A DNA stretch of 64,000 nucleotides from Streptomyces sp. NBC_01264 (GCF_026340675.1 NZ_JAPEOX010000001.1:6696001-6760000); one strand, 5' to 3'. Counted from the stretch's first letter, positions 53,226 to 62,195 are shown. Numbers and translations: made by a program. Notes: generated from the letters alone by a model not told the origin.

Positions 53226-53827
53226 TAGCGTCGCAACCTCTGGACCAGGCGTCCCGCCGGGCGACCGGTGGGACGGTGTCGAGTCGTGGGGCAATGCGCC
53301 CCATGGTGGTCGTCGGTGACCGGCGCGTCTCCCTCTCCGTTGCCGCCGCGCTCGGCGCTGTCTCGCGCCACCTGCGCGCCGGCTGATTCCCGCGGCGGTC
53401 CCGCGAATTCCAGCACAGAGGCGGATCTCCAACAAGGTGCGAGTCCCGGCCTGGACGGTCGGTCACTTCCGGTGACGTCCGCACTACCCGACGTGCGGGC
53501 CAATTCATATGGAATCGGACTTACGCCGCCCAAACCTCGCGTCCGACAAGCTGTCCCAGTCGCGATGATCGGGAGCGGAATGGCGCATTCAGTGGCACAA
53601 TGTCCGCTTTGCGGGGTCGAGTTGACTGACCGTTATGCCCGTAATGCCTGGTCACTGGTGAGCAAACTCACATAGCCGTGGCCATTACTTCCCGGTTCGG
53701 CGGGGGATTCAGATGTTTAGCCTTGAGCTTTACAGGCTTGCCGCGAGCGACAAGCGGCACTCCGAAGGCATCCCGGCGGCACCCGCCGCCACCATCCGAC
53801 CTAGTGAGCCGAGGGCTTCGCACTCCG
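53226..53827. other. 602-base intergenic region upstream of cvnA1
   Basis: No convincing gene is present. The region is less GC-rich than its surroundings, and it should hold the cvnA1 promoter (minus strand) and the promoter of the small repeat protein (plus strand). A 31-codon frame at 53580-53675 (MAHSVAQCPLCGVELTDRY...) has GGGAGCGG upstream and a CxxC motif, but it cannot be called on this evidence. Long frames across the region on both strands show no coding bias. Confidence 0.6.
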
Positions 53828-54010
53828 ATGAAGACGACGATGATGTTCCGCAACATAGCCAACCCGCGCCGCACCACCCTCGCGCACCTCAAGGACGCCG
53901 AGGAGCTGCAGGCCGTGCCGGTCCCGGAGCACACCGTCGAACTGCCGACCCAGACCGCGAACCCGCGCCGCACCATCCTCATGGACGCGCCGGTCGCCGC
54001 CGCGCAGTAA
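53828..54010 (+). CDS. small repeat-containing protein (60 aa), unknown function
   Basis: The ATG at 53828 opens a 60-residue protein, MKTTMMFRNIANPRRTTLAH at its start. Its striking feature is an internal repeat: ANPRRTTL near residue 11 and ANPRRTILM near residue 44, encoded by an identical 16-base DNA repeat (53861 and 53959). Between them lies an acidic, Pro/Val-rich segment (LKDAEELQAVPVPEHTVELP). It lacks a signal peptide and membrane helix. GAGGGC lies about nine bases upstream. I recognise no family. It could be a small regulatory or RiPP-like precursor, but no modification enzyme is adjacent, so no role is assigned. It lies 102 bases before an FAH-family hydrolase gene. Confidence 0.6.
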   Translation: MKTTMMFRNIANPRRTTLAHLKDAEELQAVPVPEHTVELPTQTANPRRTILMDAPVAAAQ

Positions 54011-54112
54011 GGGGACGCACGGCGAAAGCCGCGCGAAGCGGCGCCCCCGACCACGTTAGCCTGGAGTCCGCAGACTCCAGCCAGCGGAAATACAGAGGGG
54101 CAGACGCAACAC

Positions 54113-54901
54113 GTGCGCATCGCCAGGTTCTCCATCGACGGCAATGTCGCGTTCGGCGCGGTCGAGGGCAGCACTGCCCACGGCGCCGAGGGTGAGCTCG
54201 TCCTCGACATCATCAAGGGCATTCCGTTCGCGGACTTCGAGCTCTCGGGCACGAAGGTCCCGCTGAGCAAGGTCCGGCTGCTGCCGCCCGTGCTCCCGAA
54301 CAAGGTCGTGGCCATCGGCCGCAACTACGCGGAGCACGCGGCGGAGCTCGGCAACGAGGTCCCGGACGCCCCCATCACCTTCTTCAAGCCCTCCACCTCG
54401 GTGGTCGGCCCGGGCGACCCGATCGCGTACCCGTCCTTCTCCCAGGACCTCCACCACGAGGCGGAGCTCGCCGTGGTCATCGGCCGCATGTGCCGCGAGG
54501 TCCCGCGCGAGCGCGTCAAGGACGTCATCCTCGGCTACACCTGCGCCAACGACGTCACCGCGCGCGACGTGCAGCAGCGCGAGAAGCAGTGGGCCCGCGC
54601 CAAGGGCTTCGACAGCTCCTGCCCCCTCGGCCCCTGGATCGAGACGGACCTCGACCCGAGCGATCTGACCATCCAGTGCACCGTCAACGGCGAACAGCGC
54701 CAGCTCGGCCGCACCAGCCAGATGGTCCGCTCCATCGAGGACCTGATCGTGCACATCACCGAGGCCATGACGCTGCTCCCGGGCGACGTCATCCTCACGG
54801 GGACCCCGGCCGGAGTCGGCCCCCTGAACGTCGGCGACGAGGTCGCCGTCACCATCGAAGGCATCGGCACTCTCACCAACAAGGTGATCAAGCGTGGCTA
54901 A
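54113..54901 (+). CDS. fumarylacetoacetate hydrolase family protein
   Basis: This 262-residue enzyme has the FAH fold. [21 protein letters not shown] near residue 66 (split), [28 protein letters not shown] (metal-binding Glu pair near 103-106), [17 protein letters not shown] (metal Asp) and [18 protein letters not shown] are all present. Members hydrolyse or decarboxylate acylpyruvates, oxaloacetate or 2-hydroxy-dienoates using Mg. The exact substrate is unknown, with oxaloacetate decarboxylase or acylpyruvase being common for this length. The GTG at 54113 follows GAGGGG. Its last eight bases overlap the start of gltX, so the two genes are translationally coupled. Confidence 0.9.
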   Translation: MRIARFSIDGNVAFGAVEGSTAHGAEGELVLDIIKGIPFADFELSGTKVPLSKVRLLPPVLPNKVVAIGRNYAEHAAELGNEVPDAPITFFKPSTSVVGPGDPIAYPSFSQDLHHEAELAVVIGRMCREVPRERVKDVILGYTCANDVTARDVQQREKQWARAKGFDSSCPLGPWIETDLDPSDLTIQCTVNGEQRQLGRTSQMVRSIEDLIVHITEAMTLLPGDVILTGTPAGVGPLNVGDEVAVTIEGIGTLTNKVIKRG

Positions 54902-56372
54902 CGCGACCCCCCGCGTACGTTTCTGTCCGTCCCCGACCGGCAACCCCCACGTGGGTCTGGTCCGCACGGCCCTCTTCAACTGGGCGTTCGCCCGCCACCA
55001 CGGCGGTACGTTCGTCTTCCGCATCGAGGACACCGACGCGGCCCGCGACTCCGAGGAGTCCTACGACCAGCTCCTCGACTCGCTGCGCTGGCTCGGCTTC
55101 ACCTGGGACGAGGGCCCCGAGGTCGGCGGCCCGCACGCCCCGTACCGCCAGTCCGAGCGCATGGACATCTACAAGGACGTCGCGCAGAAGCTCCTCGACG
55201 GTGGTTACGCGTACCACTGCTACTGCACCACCGAGGAGCTCGACGCGCGCCGCGCCGCCGCCCGCGCCGCCGGCAAGCCCTCCGGCTACGACGGCCACTG
55301 CCGCGAGCTGACCACCGTGCAGGTCGAGGCGTACGAGGGCGAGCACCGCGCCTCCATCGTCCGCTTCCGGATGCCCGACGAGCCGATCACCTTCACGGAC
55401 CTGGTCCGCGGAGAGCTGACCTTCACCCCGGACAACGTGCCGGACTTCGGCATCGTCCGGGCCAACGGCGCCCCGCTCTACACGCTCGTCAACCCCGTCG
55501 ACGACGCGCTGATGGAGATCACCCACGTCCTGCGCGGCGAGGACCTGCTCTCCTCCACCCCCCGCCAGATCGCCCTGTACAAGGCGCTGATCGAGCTGGG
55601 CGTCGCCCAGACCACCCCGGCCTTCGGCCACCTGCCGTACGTGATGGGCGAGGGCAACAAGAAGCTCTCCAAGCGCGACCCGGAGGCCTCGCTCAACCTG
55701 TACCGCGAGCGCGGCTTCCTGCCCGAGGGCCTGCTGAACTACCTCTCGCTGCTCGGCTGGTCCTTCTCCAAGGACCAGGACATCTTCTCGATCGAGGAGA
55801 TGGTGGCGAAGTTCGACATCCCGGACGTCAACGCCAACCCGGCGCGCTTCGATCTCAAGAAGGCCGAGTCGATCAACGCGGACCACATCCGCCTGCTCGA
55901 CCCGAAGGCCTTCGCGGACGCCTGCGCCCCGTGGCTGCGGGCCCCGCACGCCAACTGGGCGCCCGAGGACTTCGACGCCGCCGCCTGGGAGCGCATCGCG
56001 CCGTACGCCCAGACCCGCGTCACGGTCCTGTCCGACATCACGGACAACGTGGACTTCCTGTTCCTGAAGGAGCCCGTCGAGGACCAGGCCTCGTGGGACA
56101 AGGCGATGAAGGGCGACCCGGCGGCCCTCCTCACCACGGCCCGCGAGAACCTCGCCGCCGCGGACTGGTCCGACCCCGAGTCGCTCAAGCAGGCGGTCCT
56201 CACCGCCGGCGAGACCCACGGCCTCAAGCTCGGCAAGGCCCAGGCCCCGGTCCGCGTGGCCGTCACCGGCCGCACGATCGGCCTCCCGCTCTTCGAGTCC
56301 CTCGAAATCCTGGGCAAGGACCGCTCCCTGTCCCGCATCGACGCGACCCTGGCGAAGCTCACCGCCGCGTAA
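54894..56372 (+). CDS. gltX: glutamyl-tRNA synthetase
   Basis: GltX (492 residues) charges tRNA-Glu, and in bacteria without glutaminyl-tRNA synthetase it also charges tRNA-Gln for later amidation. The class I motifs are [20 protein letters not shown] (HIGH-type) at the N-terminus and KKLSKRD (KMSKS-type) near residue 257. [20 protein letters not shown], split, and [12 protein letters not shown] are also typical. The GTG at 54894 ([14 protein letters not shown]) lies within the end of the preceding gene. Five tRNA genes for Glu and Gln lie less than 1.5 kb downstream. A perfect 18-bp inverted repeat after the stop ends the transcript. Confidence 0.96.
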   Translation: MANATPRVRFCPSPTGNPHVGLVRTALFNWAFARHHGGTFVFRIEDTDAARDSEESYDQLLDSLRWLGFTWDEGPEVGGPHAPYRQSERMDIYKDVAQKLLDGGYAYHCYCTTEELDARRAAARAAGKPSGYDGHCRELTTVQVEAYEGEHRASIVRFRMPDEPITFTDLVRGELTFTPDNVPDFGIVRANGAPLYTLVNPVDDALMEITHVLRGEDLLSSTPRQIALYKALIELGVAQTTPAFGHLPYVMGEGNKKLSKRDPEASLNLYRERGFLPEGLLNYLSLLGWSFSKDQDIFSIEEMVAKFDIPDVNANPARFDLKKAESINADHIRLLDPKAFADACAPWLRAPHANWAPEDFDAAAWERIAPYAQTRVTVLSDITDNVDFLFLKEPVEDQASWDKAMKGDPAALLTTARENLAAADWSDPESLKQAVLTAGETHGLKLGKAQAPVRVAVTGRTIGLPLFESLEILGKDRSLSRIDATLAKLTAA

Positions 56373-56388
56373 GCAGCACCTGTACGTC

Positions 56389-56441
56389 CCTCAGGGGCGG
56401 CAGCCGACCGCTACATCAGCGAACGGCTGCCGCCCCTGAGG
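56389..56441 (+). terminator. perfect inverted repeat after gltX
   Basis: CCTCAGGGGCGGCAGCCG (56389-56406) and CGGCTGCCGCCCCTGAGG (56424-56441) are perfect 18-bp arms around a 17-base loop, starting 17 bases after the gltX stop. Confidence 0.85.
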
Positions 56442-56463
56442 CGTTCCGCGTAGGGTCGGCCGT

Positions 56464-57192
56464 ATGGCGATCCGTGCGGTGCTGTGGGACATCGACGACA
56501 CGCTCTTCGACTACACCGGGGCCGACCGGGCCGGGCTCGCGGCGCACCTGGTCGCCGAGGGGGTCGCGGAGCGGTACGGGGCTCCGGCCGAGGCGCTCGC
56601 GCTGTGGCGGCGGATCACCGACCGGCACTGGGAGCGGTTCGCGGCCGGCCTGGGCACCTTCCAGGGGCAGCGCCGGGACCGGGTGCGGGAGTTCCTCGGG
56701 GAGCCCGGGTGGACCGACGCGCAGGCCGACGACTGGTTCGAGCGGTACGTGGAGCACTACAGGGCCGCCTGGGAGCTGTTCCCCGACGTGGTGCCCGTAC
56801 TGGACGCCCTGGCGGGCGGCTACCGCCACGGGGTGCTCTCCAACTCCTCCGTGGCCAACCAGGACCCCAAGCTGCGCCACCTCGGCCTGCGCGACCGATT
56901 CGAGGTCCTGGTGTGCGCCGTGGAGCTGGGCGTCAGCAAGCCCGAGGCCGGCGCCTTCCTGGCCGCGTGCGCCGAGATGGGCCTGGAGCCGGGGGAGGTG
57001 GTCTACGTGGGCGACCAGCCCGAGATCGACGCGCGCGGAGCCCGTGACGCCGGGCTGACGGCCGTGTGGCTCGACCGCGACGGATCGCGCGGCCCCGGAC
57101 CCGAGGGCGTGCACCGGATCGCCGGACTCGACCTGCTCCCGCAGGTGCTGGCCGGGGATACCCGTTTTGGAGCACGGTCAGCCATCCGGTAG
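56464..57192 (+). CDS. HAD-superfamily hydrolase
   Basis: This 242-residue HAD phosphatase has its four motifs in order: I WDIDDTLFDYTG near residue 8, II VLSNSS near 121, III GVSKPEAGAFLAACAEMG with Lys near 158, and IV YVGDQPEIDARGARDAGL near 180. A helical cap (type C1) lies between motifs I and II. The substrate is a phosphorylated small molecule that cannot be specified. The ATG at 56464 follows the gltX hairpin by 22 bases, so its promoter must lie within or close to that hairpin. Confidence 0.88.
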   Translation: MAIRAVLWDIDDTLFDYTGADRAGLAAHLVAEGVAERYGAPAEALALWRRITDRHWERFAAGLGTFQGQRRDRVREFLGEPGWTDAQADDWFERYVEHYRAAWELFPDVVPVLDALAGGYRHGVLSNSSVANQDPKLRHLGLRDRFEVLVCAVELGVSKPEAGAFLAACAEMGLEPGEVVYVGDQPEIDARGARDAGLTAVWLDRDGSRGPGPEGVHRIAGLDLLPQVLAGDTRFGARSAIR

Positions 57193-57278
57193 TGTTCTTT
57201 CTGCGCCGCCCGAGCGGGCCGAAAGGCCGGGCCGGAGGCGCTAACCGAACGAAAGTCCCTCAGGGTCTTGACTTTTGG

Positions 57279-57350
57279 TGGGCTATAGTGTAATTGGCAA
57301 CACGAGGGTTTCTGGTTCCCTTATTCTAGGTTCGAGTCCTGGTAGCCCAG
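57279..57350 (+). tRNA. tRNA-Gln (anticodon CTG)
   Basis: This 72-base cloverleaf has acceptor TGGGCTA/TAGCCCA with discriminator G, D-stem GTGT/ACAC, anticodon loop TTCTGGT giving CTG, and T-arm CTAGG/CCTGG around TTCGAGT. CCA is not encoded. The anticodon stem is AGGGT/TCCCT. Confidence 0.95.
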
Positions 57351-57376
57351 CGCAGTTCAGTAGTGACGCAGTGCTT

Positions 57377-57449
57377 GCCCCCGTTGTGTAGCGGCCTAGC
57401 ACGCCGCCCTCTCAAGGCGGTAGCGCCGGTTCGAATCCGGTCGGGGGTA
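57377..57449 (+). tRNA. tRNA-Glu (anticodon CTC)
   Basis: This 73-base cloverleaf has acceptor GCCCCCG/CGGGGGT, anticodon stem CCGCC/GGCGG with loop CTCTCAA giving CTC, and T-arm GCCGG/CCGGT around TTCGAAT. CCA is not encoded. It is identical to the copies at 57511 and 57701. Confidence 0.95.
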
Positions 57450-57510
57450 CAGATCCTTCCCGCGAGATTTCCAGGGTCGCACCCGGATGTTCTGATGCAG
57501 GATCGCTAGG

Positions 57511-57583
57511 GCCCCCGTTGTGTAGCGGCCTAGCACGCCGCCCTCTCAAGGCGGTAGCGCCGGTTCGAATCCGGTCGGGGGTA
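57511..57583 (+). tRNA. tRNA-Glu (anticodon CTC), second copy
   Basis: Identical in sequence to the tRNA-Glu at 57377, with anticodon CTC and no encoded CCA. The flanking spacers differ from those of the first copy. Confidence 0.95.
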
Positions 57584-57607
57584 CGGTGTCTAGCTGGTCT
57601 AGACCTT

Positions 57608-57679
57608 TGGGCTATAGTGTAATTGGCAACACGAGAGTTTCTGGTTCTCTTATTCTAGGTTCGAGTCCTGGTAGCCCAG
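57608..57679 (+). tRNA. tRNA-Gln (anticodon CTG), second copy
   Basis: Same as the tRNA-Gln at 57279 except for one compensated base pair in the anticodon stem (AGAGT/TCTCT instead of AGGGT/TCCCT). The anticodon loop TTCTGGT is unchanged. Confidence 0.95.
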
Positions 57680-57700
57680 CGCAGTACCGCAGTACAGCTA

Positions 57701-57773
57701 GCCCCCGTTGTGTAGCGGCCTAGCACGCCGCCCTCTCAAGGCGGTAGCGCCGGTTCGAATCCGGTCGGGGGTA
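57701..57773 (+). tRNA. tRNA-Glu (anticodon CTC), third copy
   Basis: Third identical tRNA-Glu copy, with anticodon CTC. It is the last of the five-gene array and is followed three bases later by a strong terminator. Confidence 0.95.
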
Positions 57774-57775
57774 CG

Positions 57776-57820
57776 CACAGAAGAGGCCCTCCGCGTCCAT
57801 CGCGGAGGGCCTCTTCTGTG
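57776..57820 (+). terminator. terminator of the tRNA array
   Basis: CACAGAAGAGGCCCTCCGC (57776-57794) and GCGGAGGGCCTCTTCTGTG (57802-57820) form a perfect 19-bp stem with a 7-base loop. The 119 bases from here to the ndgR stop hold nothing else I can identify. Confidence 0.9.
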
Positions 57821-57939
57821 TTCCCGGACGGGCGGCGGACGCAGCCGGGGCCAAGAAGTACGGGCCCGGCGGCGCGTGTGTGGACGTGTGCGGCGTCTCA
57901 CGCGCCCCCGGGCCCGGGGGAGTAAAGGGTCAACAGGGG

Positions 57940-58656
57940 TCAGCTGGAGCGGCGCAGGGCCTCGGTCAGGCGGGCGGCCGCGTCGATGACGGCCTGGGCG
58001 TGCATGCGGCCCGGGTGGCGGGTCAGGCGCTCGATCGGCCCGGAGACTGATACGGAGGCCACCACGCGGTTCGAGGGGCCGCGCACCGGCGCCGAGACGG
58101 AGGCCACGCCGGGCTCCCGCTCACCGATCGACTGCGCCCAGCCGCGACGCCGTACGCCCGAGAGGGCCGTCGCCGTGAAGCGCGCGCCCTGCAGGCCGCG
58201 GTGGAGCCGCTCGGGCTCCTCCCAGGCCATCAGGATCTGCGCGGCCGAGCCGGCCTTCATCGGGAGCGTGGAGCCCACCGGGACGGTGTCCCGCAGGCCC
58301 GACAGCCGCTCCGCGGCCGCCACGCAGATGCGCATGTCGCCCTGACGCCGGTAGAGCTGCGCGCTCTCGCCCGTAACGTCCCGGAGGTGGGTGAGCACCG
58401 GTCCGGCCGTGGCCAGCAGGCGGTCCTCGCCGGCCGCGGCGGCGAGCTCCGCCAGCCGCGGTCCGAGGATGAACCGGCCCTGCATGTCCCTCGCCACCAT
58501 CCGGTGGTGTTCCAAAGCCACGGCAAGGCGATGTGCCGTGGGTCGTGCGAGCCCTGTCGCCGCGACCAGCCCGGCGAGGGTGGCCGGACCGGACTCCAGT
58601 GCGCTCAATACCAGAGCTGCCTTGTCGAGAACGCCGACGCCGCTAGAGTTGTCCAT
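57940..58656 (-). CDS. ndgR: IclR-family regulator of amino acid metabolism (NdgR/AreB type)
   Basis: This 238-residue IclR regulator has an N-terminal winged helix-turn-helix (residues 8-70: VLDKAALVLSALESGPATLA, ATGLARPTAHRLAVALEHHR) and a C-terminal effector domain (GESAQLYRRQGDMRICVAAAE, LPMKAGSAAQILMAW, GVASVSAPVRGPSNRVVASV). It is divergent from leuCD, which is the conserved location of NdgR in Streptomyces, a regulator of leucine and other amino acid genes linked to antibiotic production. The ATG at 58656 gives MDNSSGVGVLDKAALV. A dyad between the two genes is the probable binding site. Confidence 0.92.
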   Translation of the reverse strand: MDNSSGVGVLDKAALVLSALESGPATLAGLVAATGLARPTAHRLAVALEHHRMVARDMQGRFILGPRLAELAAAAGEDRLLATAGPVLTHLRDVTGESAQLYRRQGDMRICVAAAERLSGLRDTVPVGSTLPMKAGSAAQILMAWEEPERLHRGLQGARFTATALSGVRRRGWAQSIGEREPGVASVSAPVRGPSNRVVASVSVSGPIERLTRHPGRMHAQAVIDAAARLTEALRRSS

Positions 58657-58668
58657 GAAACGATATTC

Positions 58669-58689
58669 GCGTCTCACACTGTGAAACGC
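58669..58689. promoter_or_regulatory. dyad between ndgR and leuC
   Basis: GCGTCTCAC (58669-58677) and GTGAAACGC (58681-58689) form a 9-bp inverted repeat with one mismatch and a 3-base spacer, 13 bases before the ndgR start. It is a candidate NdgR site controlling ndgR itself and leuCD. The leuB palindrome shares the GCGTC half. Confidence 0.5.
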
Positions 58690-58840
58690 AAGTTCAATTT
58701 TTCCAAGAACCAGCGAGTCTGTATGTGCGGGTCCACGAACCACTGGGTCCGAGCCGTCGTCCGGGACGTGGGGTACGGGCGATCAGGCGCACAAGATCTC
58801 TATCAAGCGCCGGCACAACCGGCCGGCCGGAGGGAAAGCG

Positions 58841-60274
58841 ATGGGTAGGACACTCGCGGAGAAGGTCTGGGACGACCATGTCGTCCGGCGCGCGGAAGGT
58901 GAGCCCGACCTCCTCTTCATTGATCTGCACCTGCTGCACGAGGTGACCAGCCCGCAGGCCTTCGAGGGGCTGCGCCAGGCCGGCCGCAAGGTCCGGCGCC
59001 TCGACCTCACCATCGCGACCGAGGACCACAACACCCCCACGATCGACATCGACAAGCCGATCGCGGACCCGGTCTCCCGGGCCCAGCTGGAGACGCTGCG
59101 GTCGAACTGCGCCGAGTTCGGCGTGCGCCTGCACTCGCTGGGCGACGTCGAGCAGGGTGTCGTCCACGTGGTGGGACCGCAGCTGGGTCTGACCCAGCCG
59201 GGCACCACGGTGGTCTGCGGTGACTCGCACACCTCCACGCACGGCGCCTTCGGCGCGCTGGCGTTCGGCATCGGCACCAGCCAGGTCGAGCACGTGCTGG
59301 CGACCCAGACGCTGCCGCTGGCTCGCCCCAAGACGATGGCGATCACCGTCACCGGCGCGCTGGCCGAGGGCGTCACCGCCAAGGACCTGATCCTGGCGAT
59401 CATCGCCAAGATCGGCACCGGCGGCGGCCAGGGCTACATCCTGGAGTACCGCGGCGAGGCCATCGAGCAGCTCTCGATGGAAGCCCGCATGACCATCTGC
59501 AACATGTCGATCGAGGCCGGCGCCCGCGCGGGCATGATCGCCCCCGACCAGACCACCTTCGACTACCTCCAGGGCCGTGACCACGCCCCCGTGGGCGAGG
59601 ACTGGGACGCCGCGGTCGGGTACTGGAAGACCCTGCGCACCGATGACGACGCGGTCTTCGACGCCGAGGTGGTCATCGACGGCACCACCCTGTCGCCGTT
59701 CGTCACCTGGGGCACCAACCCCGGTCAGGGCGCGCCCCTGTCGGCCAACGTCCCCGACCCTGCTTCGTACGAGGACGCTTCGGAGCGCAATGCCGCCGAA
59801 AAGGCCCTGGAGTACATGGGGTTGACCGCCGGACAGCCGCTGCGCGACATCAAGGTCGACACCGTCTTCGTAGGTTCCTGCACCAACGGCCGCATCGAGG
59901 ACCTGCGCGCCGTCGCCGGGATCATCGAGGGCCGCAAAGTCGCCGACGGCGTGCGGATGCTGGTCGTCCCGGGCTCGGTCCGCGTCGCCCTGCAGGCCGT
60001 GGAAGAGGGCCTGGACAAGGTCTTCAAGGAGGCCGGCGCCGAATGGCGGCACGCGGGCTGCTCGATGTGTCTGGGCATGAACCCCGACCAACTGGCGCCC
60101 GGTGAGCGCTCCGCGTCCACCTCCAACCGCAACTTCGAGGGCCGGCAGGGCAAGGGCGGGCGCACCCACCTGGTGTCCCCGCAGGTGGCCGCCGCCACCG
60201 CGGTACTGGGCCACCTGGCCTCGCCCGCCGACCTGGTCGGCTCGTCCGCCGCTACCGCGCCCGCAGGAGTCTGA
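58841..60274 (+). CDS. leuC: 3-isopropylmalate dehydratase large subunit
   Basis: LeuC (477 residues) is the aconitase-type subunit with a [4Fe-4S] cluster that isomerises 2- to 3-isopropylmalate, and also citramalate in the CimA route. Cluster ligands are the Cys in [13 protein letters not shown] near residue 347 and the two in [13 protein letters not shown] near 407-410. Substrate residues lie in [20 protein letters not shown] and in the AWxxDGVTAK-like region. The ATG at 58841 follows GGAGGGAAAGCG. It is the first gene of leuCD, divergent from ndgR, and leuD starts six bases after its stop. Confidence 0.97.
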   Translation: MGRTLAEKVWDDHVVRRAEGEPDLLFIDLHLLHEVTSPQAFEGLRQAGRKVRRLDLTIATEDHNTPTIDIDKPIADPVSRAQLETLRSNCAEFGVRLHSLGDVEQGVVHVVGPQLGLTQPGTTVVCGDSHTSTHGAFGALAFGIGTSQVEHVLATQTLPLARPKTMAITVTGALAEGVTAKDLILAIIAKIGTGGGQGYILEYRGEAIEQLSMEARMTICNMSIEAGARAGMIAPDQTTFDYLQGRDHAPVGEDWDAAVGYWKTLRTDDDAVFDAEVVIDGTTLSPFVTWGTNPGQGAPLSANVPDPASYEDASERNAAEKALEYMGLTAGQPLRDIKVDTVFVGSCTNGRIEDLRAVAGIIEGRKVADGVRMLVVPGSVRVALQAVEEGLDKVFKEAGAEWRHAGCSMCLGMNPDQLAPGERSASTSNRNFEGRQGKGGRTHLVSPQVAAATAVLGHLASPADLVGSSAATAPAGV

Positions 60275-60279
60275 GAACG

Positions 60280-60873
60280 ATGGAAGCCTTCACCACCCAC
60301 ACCGGCCGGGCCGTCCCGCTGCGCCGCAGCAACGTCGACACCGACCAGATCATCCCGGCCCACTGGCTGAAGAAGATCACCCGCGACGGTTTCGAGGACG
60401 GGCTCTTCGAGGCCTGGCGCAAGGACCCGGAGTTCATCACCAACCGCCCCGAGCGCGCCGGCGCGACCGTTCTGGTCGCCGGTCCCGACTTCGGTACCGG
60501 TTCCTCGCGCGAGCACGCCGTCTGGGCCCTGCAGAACTTCGGCTTCAAGACGGTCATCTCCTCCCGCTTCGCCGACATCTTCCGCGGCAACTCGCTGAAG
60601 AACGGTCTGCTGACCGTGGTCCTGCCGCAGGAGACCGTCGACCAGCTGTGGAAGCTGACCGAGGCCGACCCCACCGCCGAGATCACGGTCGACCTGGTCG
60701 ACCGCCAGGTCCGAGCCGAAGGCGTCGTAGCGGAGTTCGAACTCGACGACAACGCCCGCTGGCGGCTGCTGGAGGGCCTGGACGACATCTCTCTCACCCT
60801 TCAGAACGAAGCGGACATCGCCACGTACGAAAGCGTCCGGCCGGCCTTCAAGCCGAGCACGATTCAGGCGTGA
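60280..60873 (+). CDS. leuD: 3-isopropylmalate dehydratase small subunit
   Basis: LeuD (197 residues) is the swivelling small subunit that completes the LeuC active site. [20 protein letters not shown] near residue 20, [20 protein letters not shown] near 68 with the catalytic Ser, and [17 protein letters not shown] near 102 are the family landmarks. The length is normal. AGGAG at the end of leuC serves as ribosome site. The two genes form one operon ending at a hairpin 50 bases downstream. Confidence 0.97.
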   Translation: MEAFTTHTGRAVPLRRSNVDTDQIIPAHWLKKITRDGFEDGLFEAWRKDPEFITNRPERAGATVLVAGPDFGTGSSREHAVWALQNFGFKTVISSRFADIFRGNSLKNGLLTVVLPQETVDQLWKLTEADPTAEITVDLVDRQVRAEGVVAEFELDDNARWRLLEGLDDISLTLQNEADIATYESVRPAFKPSTIQA

Positions 60874-60922
60874 TTCCAGCCTGAGCAGCGCTTATTCGCC
60901 TTTGGGTGATCACATAGGCAAC

Positions 60923-60956
60923 ACTGTGCCCCCTGCCATCCGGCAGGGGGCACAGT
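60923..60956 (+). terminator. hairpin after leuD
   Basis: ACTGTGCCCCCTGCC (60923-60937) and GGCAGGGGGCACAGT (60942-60956) form a perfect 15-bp stem with a 4-base loop, ending the leuCD operon. Confidence 0.9.
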
Positions 60957-61010
60957 CGTGTGTTGAGGCCCCATGAGGCGACAACTCGCCCCAGATGGCA
61001 CAATCTGTGC

Positions 61011-61238
61011 ATGGAACGCGACAGTCAACTTGAGCTCTACGGACTTGTCGCCGACCGATTGAAAGAAGCACACACAAGGGTGCGCACACTGCAAGTCCCG
61101 GAGGGCGTAAGGATGGCGCTGTCCCGGAAGCTGTTGGTCGTCACGGCCTTGGCGAAGCATGATCTCGCCGACGCGGCAAGACGCCTGGACAGGTTGATGA
61201 AGGACCTCGACGAGGGTCGATTCCCTGAAGGCGACTGA
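61011..61238 (+). CDS. small helical hypothetical protein (75 aa)
   Basis: The 75-residue product is all-helical and charged: MERDSQLELYGLVADRLKEA, then HTRVRTLQVPEGVRMALSRK, then LLVVTALAKHDLADAARRLD and a short acidic tail. No signal peptide or membrane segment is present. A CACAAT box six bases before the ATG at 61011, and the lack of a ribosome site, suggest leaderless translation. Similar small proteins lie between leuD and hupS in other Streptomyces from memory; the function is unknown. The longer open frame from 60960 crosses the promoter. Confidence 0.7.
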   Translation: MERDSQLELYGLVADRLKEAHTRVRTLQVPEGVRMALSRKLLVVTALAKHDLADAARRLDRLMKDLDEGRFPEGD

Positions 61239-61382
61239 TGCGAAGGAACTCCGTAACGGCCTACAACGTTGCGGCACTAGGGTGATAAGCCCGTTTCGTG
61301 TTTGATTTGCGGTATATATCCGCCTAACGTGCGAAATAAGCTTGAACACATTCGTTCTGGCGAAGTCTCCGAAGGGGAAGAC

Positions 61383-62063
61383 GTGAACAAGGCGCAGCTC
61401 GTAGAAGCGATTGCCGACAAGCTGGGCGGCCGTCAGCAGGCCGCGGACGCCGTCGACGCGGTACTGGACGCCATCGTCCGCGCGACCGTCGGTGGCGACC
61501 GGGTCTCGGTCACGGGCTTCGGCTCGTTCGAGAAGGTCGACCGCCCGGCCCGCTACGCCCGCAACCCCCAGACGGGTGAGCGCGTCCGGGTCAAGAAGAC
61601 CTCTGTTCCCCGCTTCCGTGCGGGCCAGGGCTTCAAGGACCTGGTCAGCGGCACGAAGAAGCTGCCCAAGGGCGGCGAGGTATCGGTGAAGAAGGCGCCC
61701 AAGGGCAGCCTCACCGGTGGCGCTTCGGCGACGGTCAAGAAGGCCGCCGCGAAGAAGGCCGCACCCGCCAAGAAGGCGGCTGCCGCGGCCAAGACCACGG
61801 TCGCGAAGAAGACCACGGCCAAGAAGGTCACCGCCACCGCCAAGAAGACGGTGGCCAAGACCGCCGTGGCGAAGAAGGCCGCCCCCGCGGCCAAGAAGGC
61901 CACGGTAAAGAAGGCCGCGGCCACGGCGAAGAAGACCACCGCCACCGCGAAGAAGACCGCCCCGGCTGCCAAGAAGGCCACCGCGGCGACGAAGGCGCCC
62001 GCCAAGAAGACGGCGACGCGCAAGGCCACCGCGAAGAAGACCACCGCCCGCAAGACCAAGTAG
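61383..62063 (+). CDS. hupS: HU-family nucleoid protein with lysine-rich H1-like tail
   Basis: HupS is 226 residues. Residues 1-92 are a standard HU domain (MNKAQLVEAIADKLGGRQQA; VSVTGFGSFEKVDRPARYAR; NPQTGERVRVKKTSVPRFRA; GQGFKDLV). The remaining 130 residues are a repetitive Lys/Ala/Thr tail (AAKKA, TAKKT, PAKKA units), like eukaryotic H1 and mycobacterial HupB. In Streptomyces this second HU protein is developmentally regulated and compacts spore nucleoids. The GTG at 61383 follows GAAGGGGAAGAC. The upstream 140 bases are AT-richer and hold its promoter (TATATAT at 61312-61320 region). Confidence 0.94.
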   Translation: MNKAQLVEAIADKLGGRQQAADAVDAVLDAIVRATVGGDRVSVTGFGSFEKVDRPARYARNPQTGERVRVKKTSVPRFRAGQGFKDLVSGTKKLPKGGEVSVKKAPKGSLTGGASATVKKAAAKKAAPAKKAAAAAKTTVAKKTTAKKVTATAKKTVAKTAVAKKAAPAAKKATVKKAAATAKKTTATAKKTAPAAKKATAATKAPAKKTATRKATAKKTTARKTK

Positions 62064-62082
62064 GGCAACGAGTCACACACGC

Positions 62083-62117
62083 CGGGCCGGTTTCCCCACC
62101 GTGGGGAAACCGGCCCG
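62083..62117. terminator. strong hairpin after hupS
   Basis: CGGGCCGGTTTCCCC (62083-62097) and GGGGAAACCGGCCCG (62103-62117) form a perfect 15-bp stem with a 5-base loop, between the convergent hupS and cofC ends. It is followed by short GGTCNGAAGGTCCGCGGA-like direct repeats (62155-62200). Confidence 0.88.
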
Positions 62118-62195
62118 CGGTGCGTGCACGGGGGTTCGGGGCCGGAGGGTCCGCAGAGGTCAGAAGGCCCGCGGAGGTCGGAAGGTCCGCGGAGG

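Noticed and set aside
53713..54195. 160-codon frame starting MFSLELYRLAASD with a GGGGG site upstream
   Set aside because: It runs in a shifted frame through the 60-residue protein and the FAH gene start and turns into Arg/His/Pro-rich sequence. The in-frame alternatives there are better supported.
53668..54324. Minus-strand frame overlapping the small repeat protein and the FAH gene
   Set aside because: It has no ribosome site or motif, and it lies opposite a conserved enzyme coding region.
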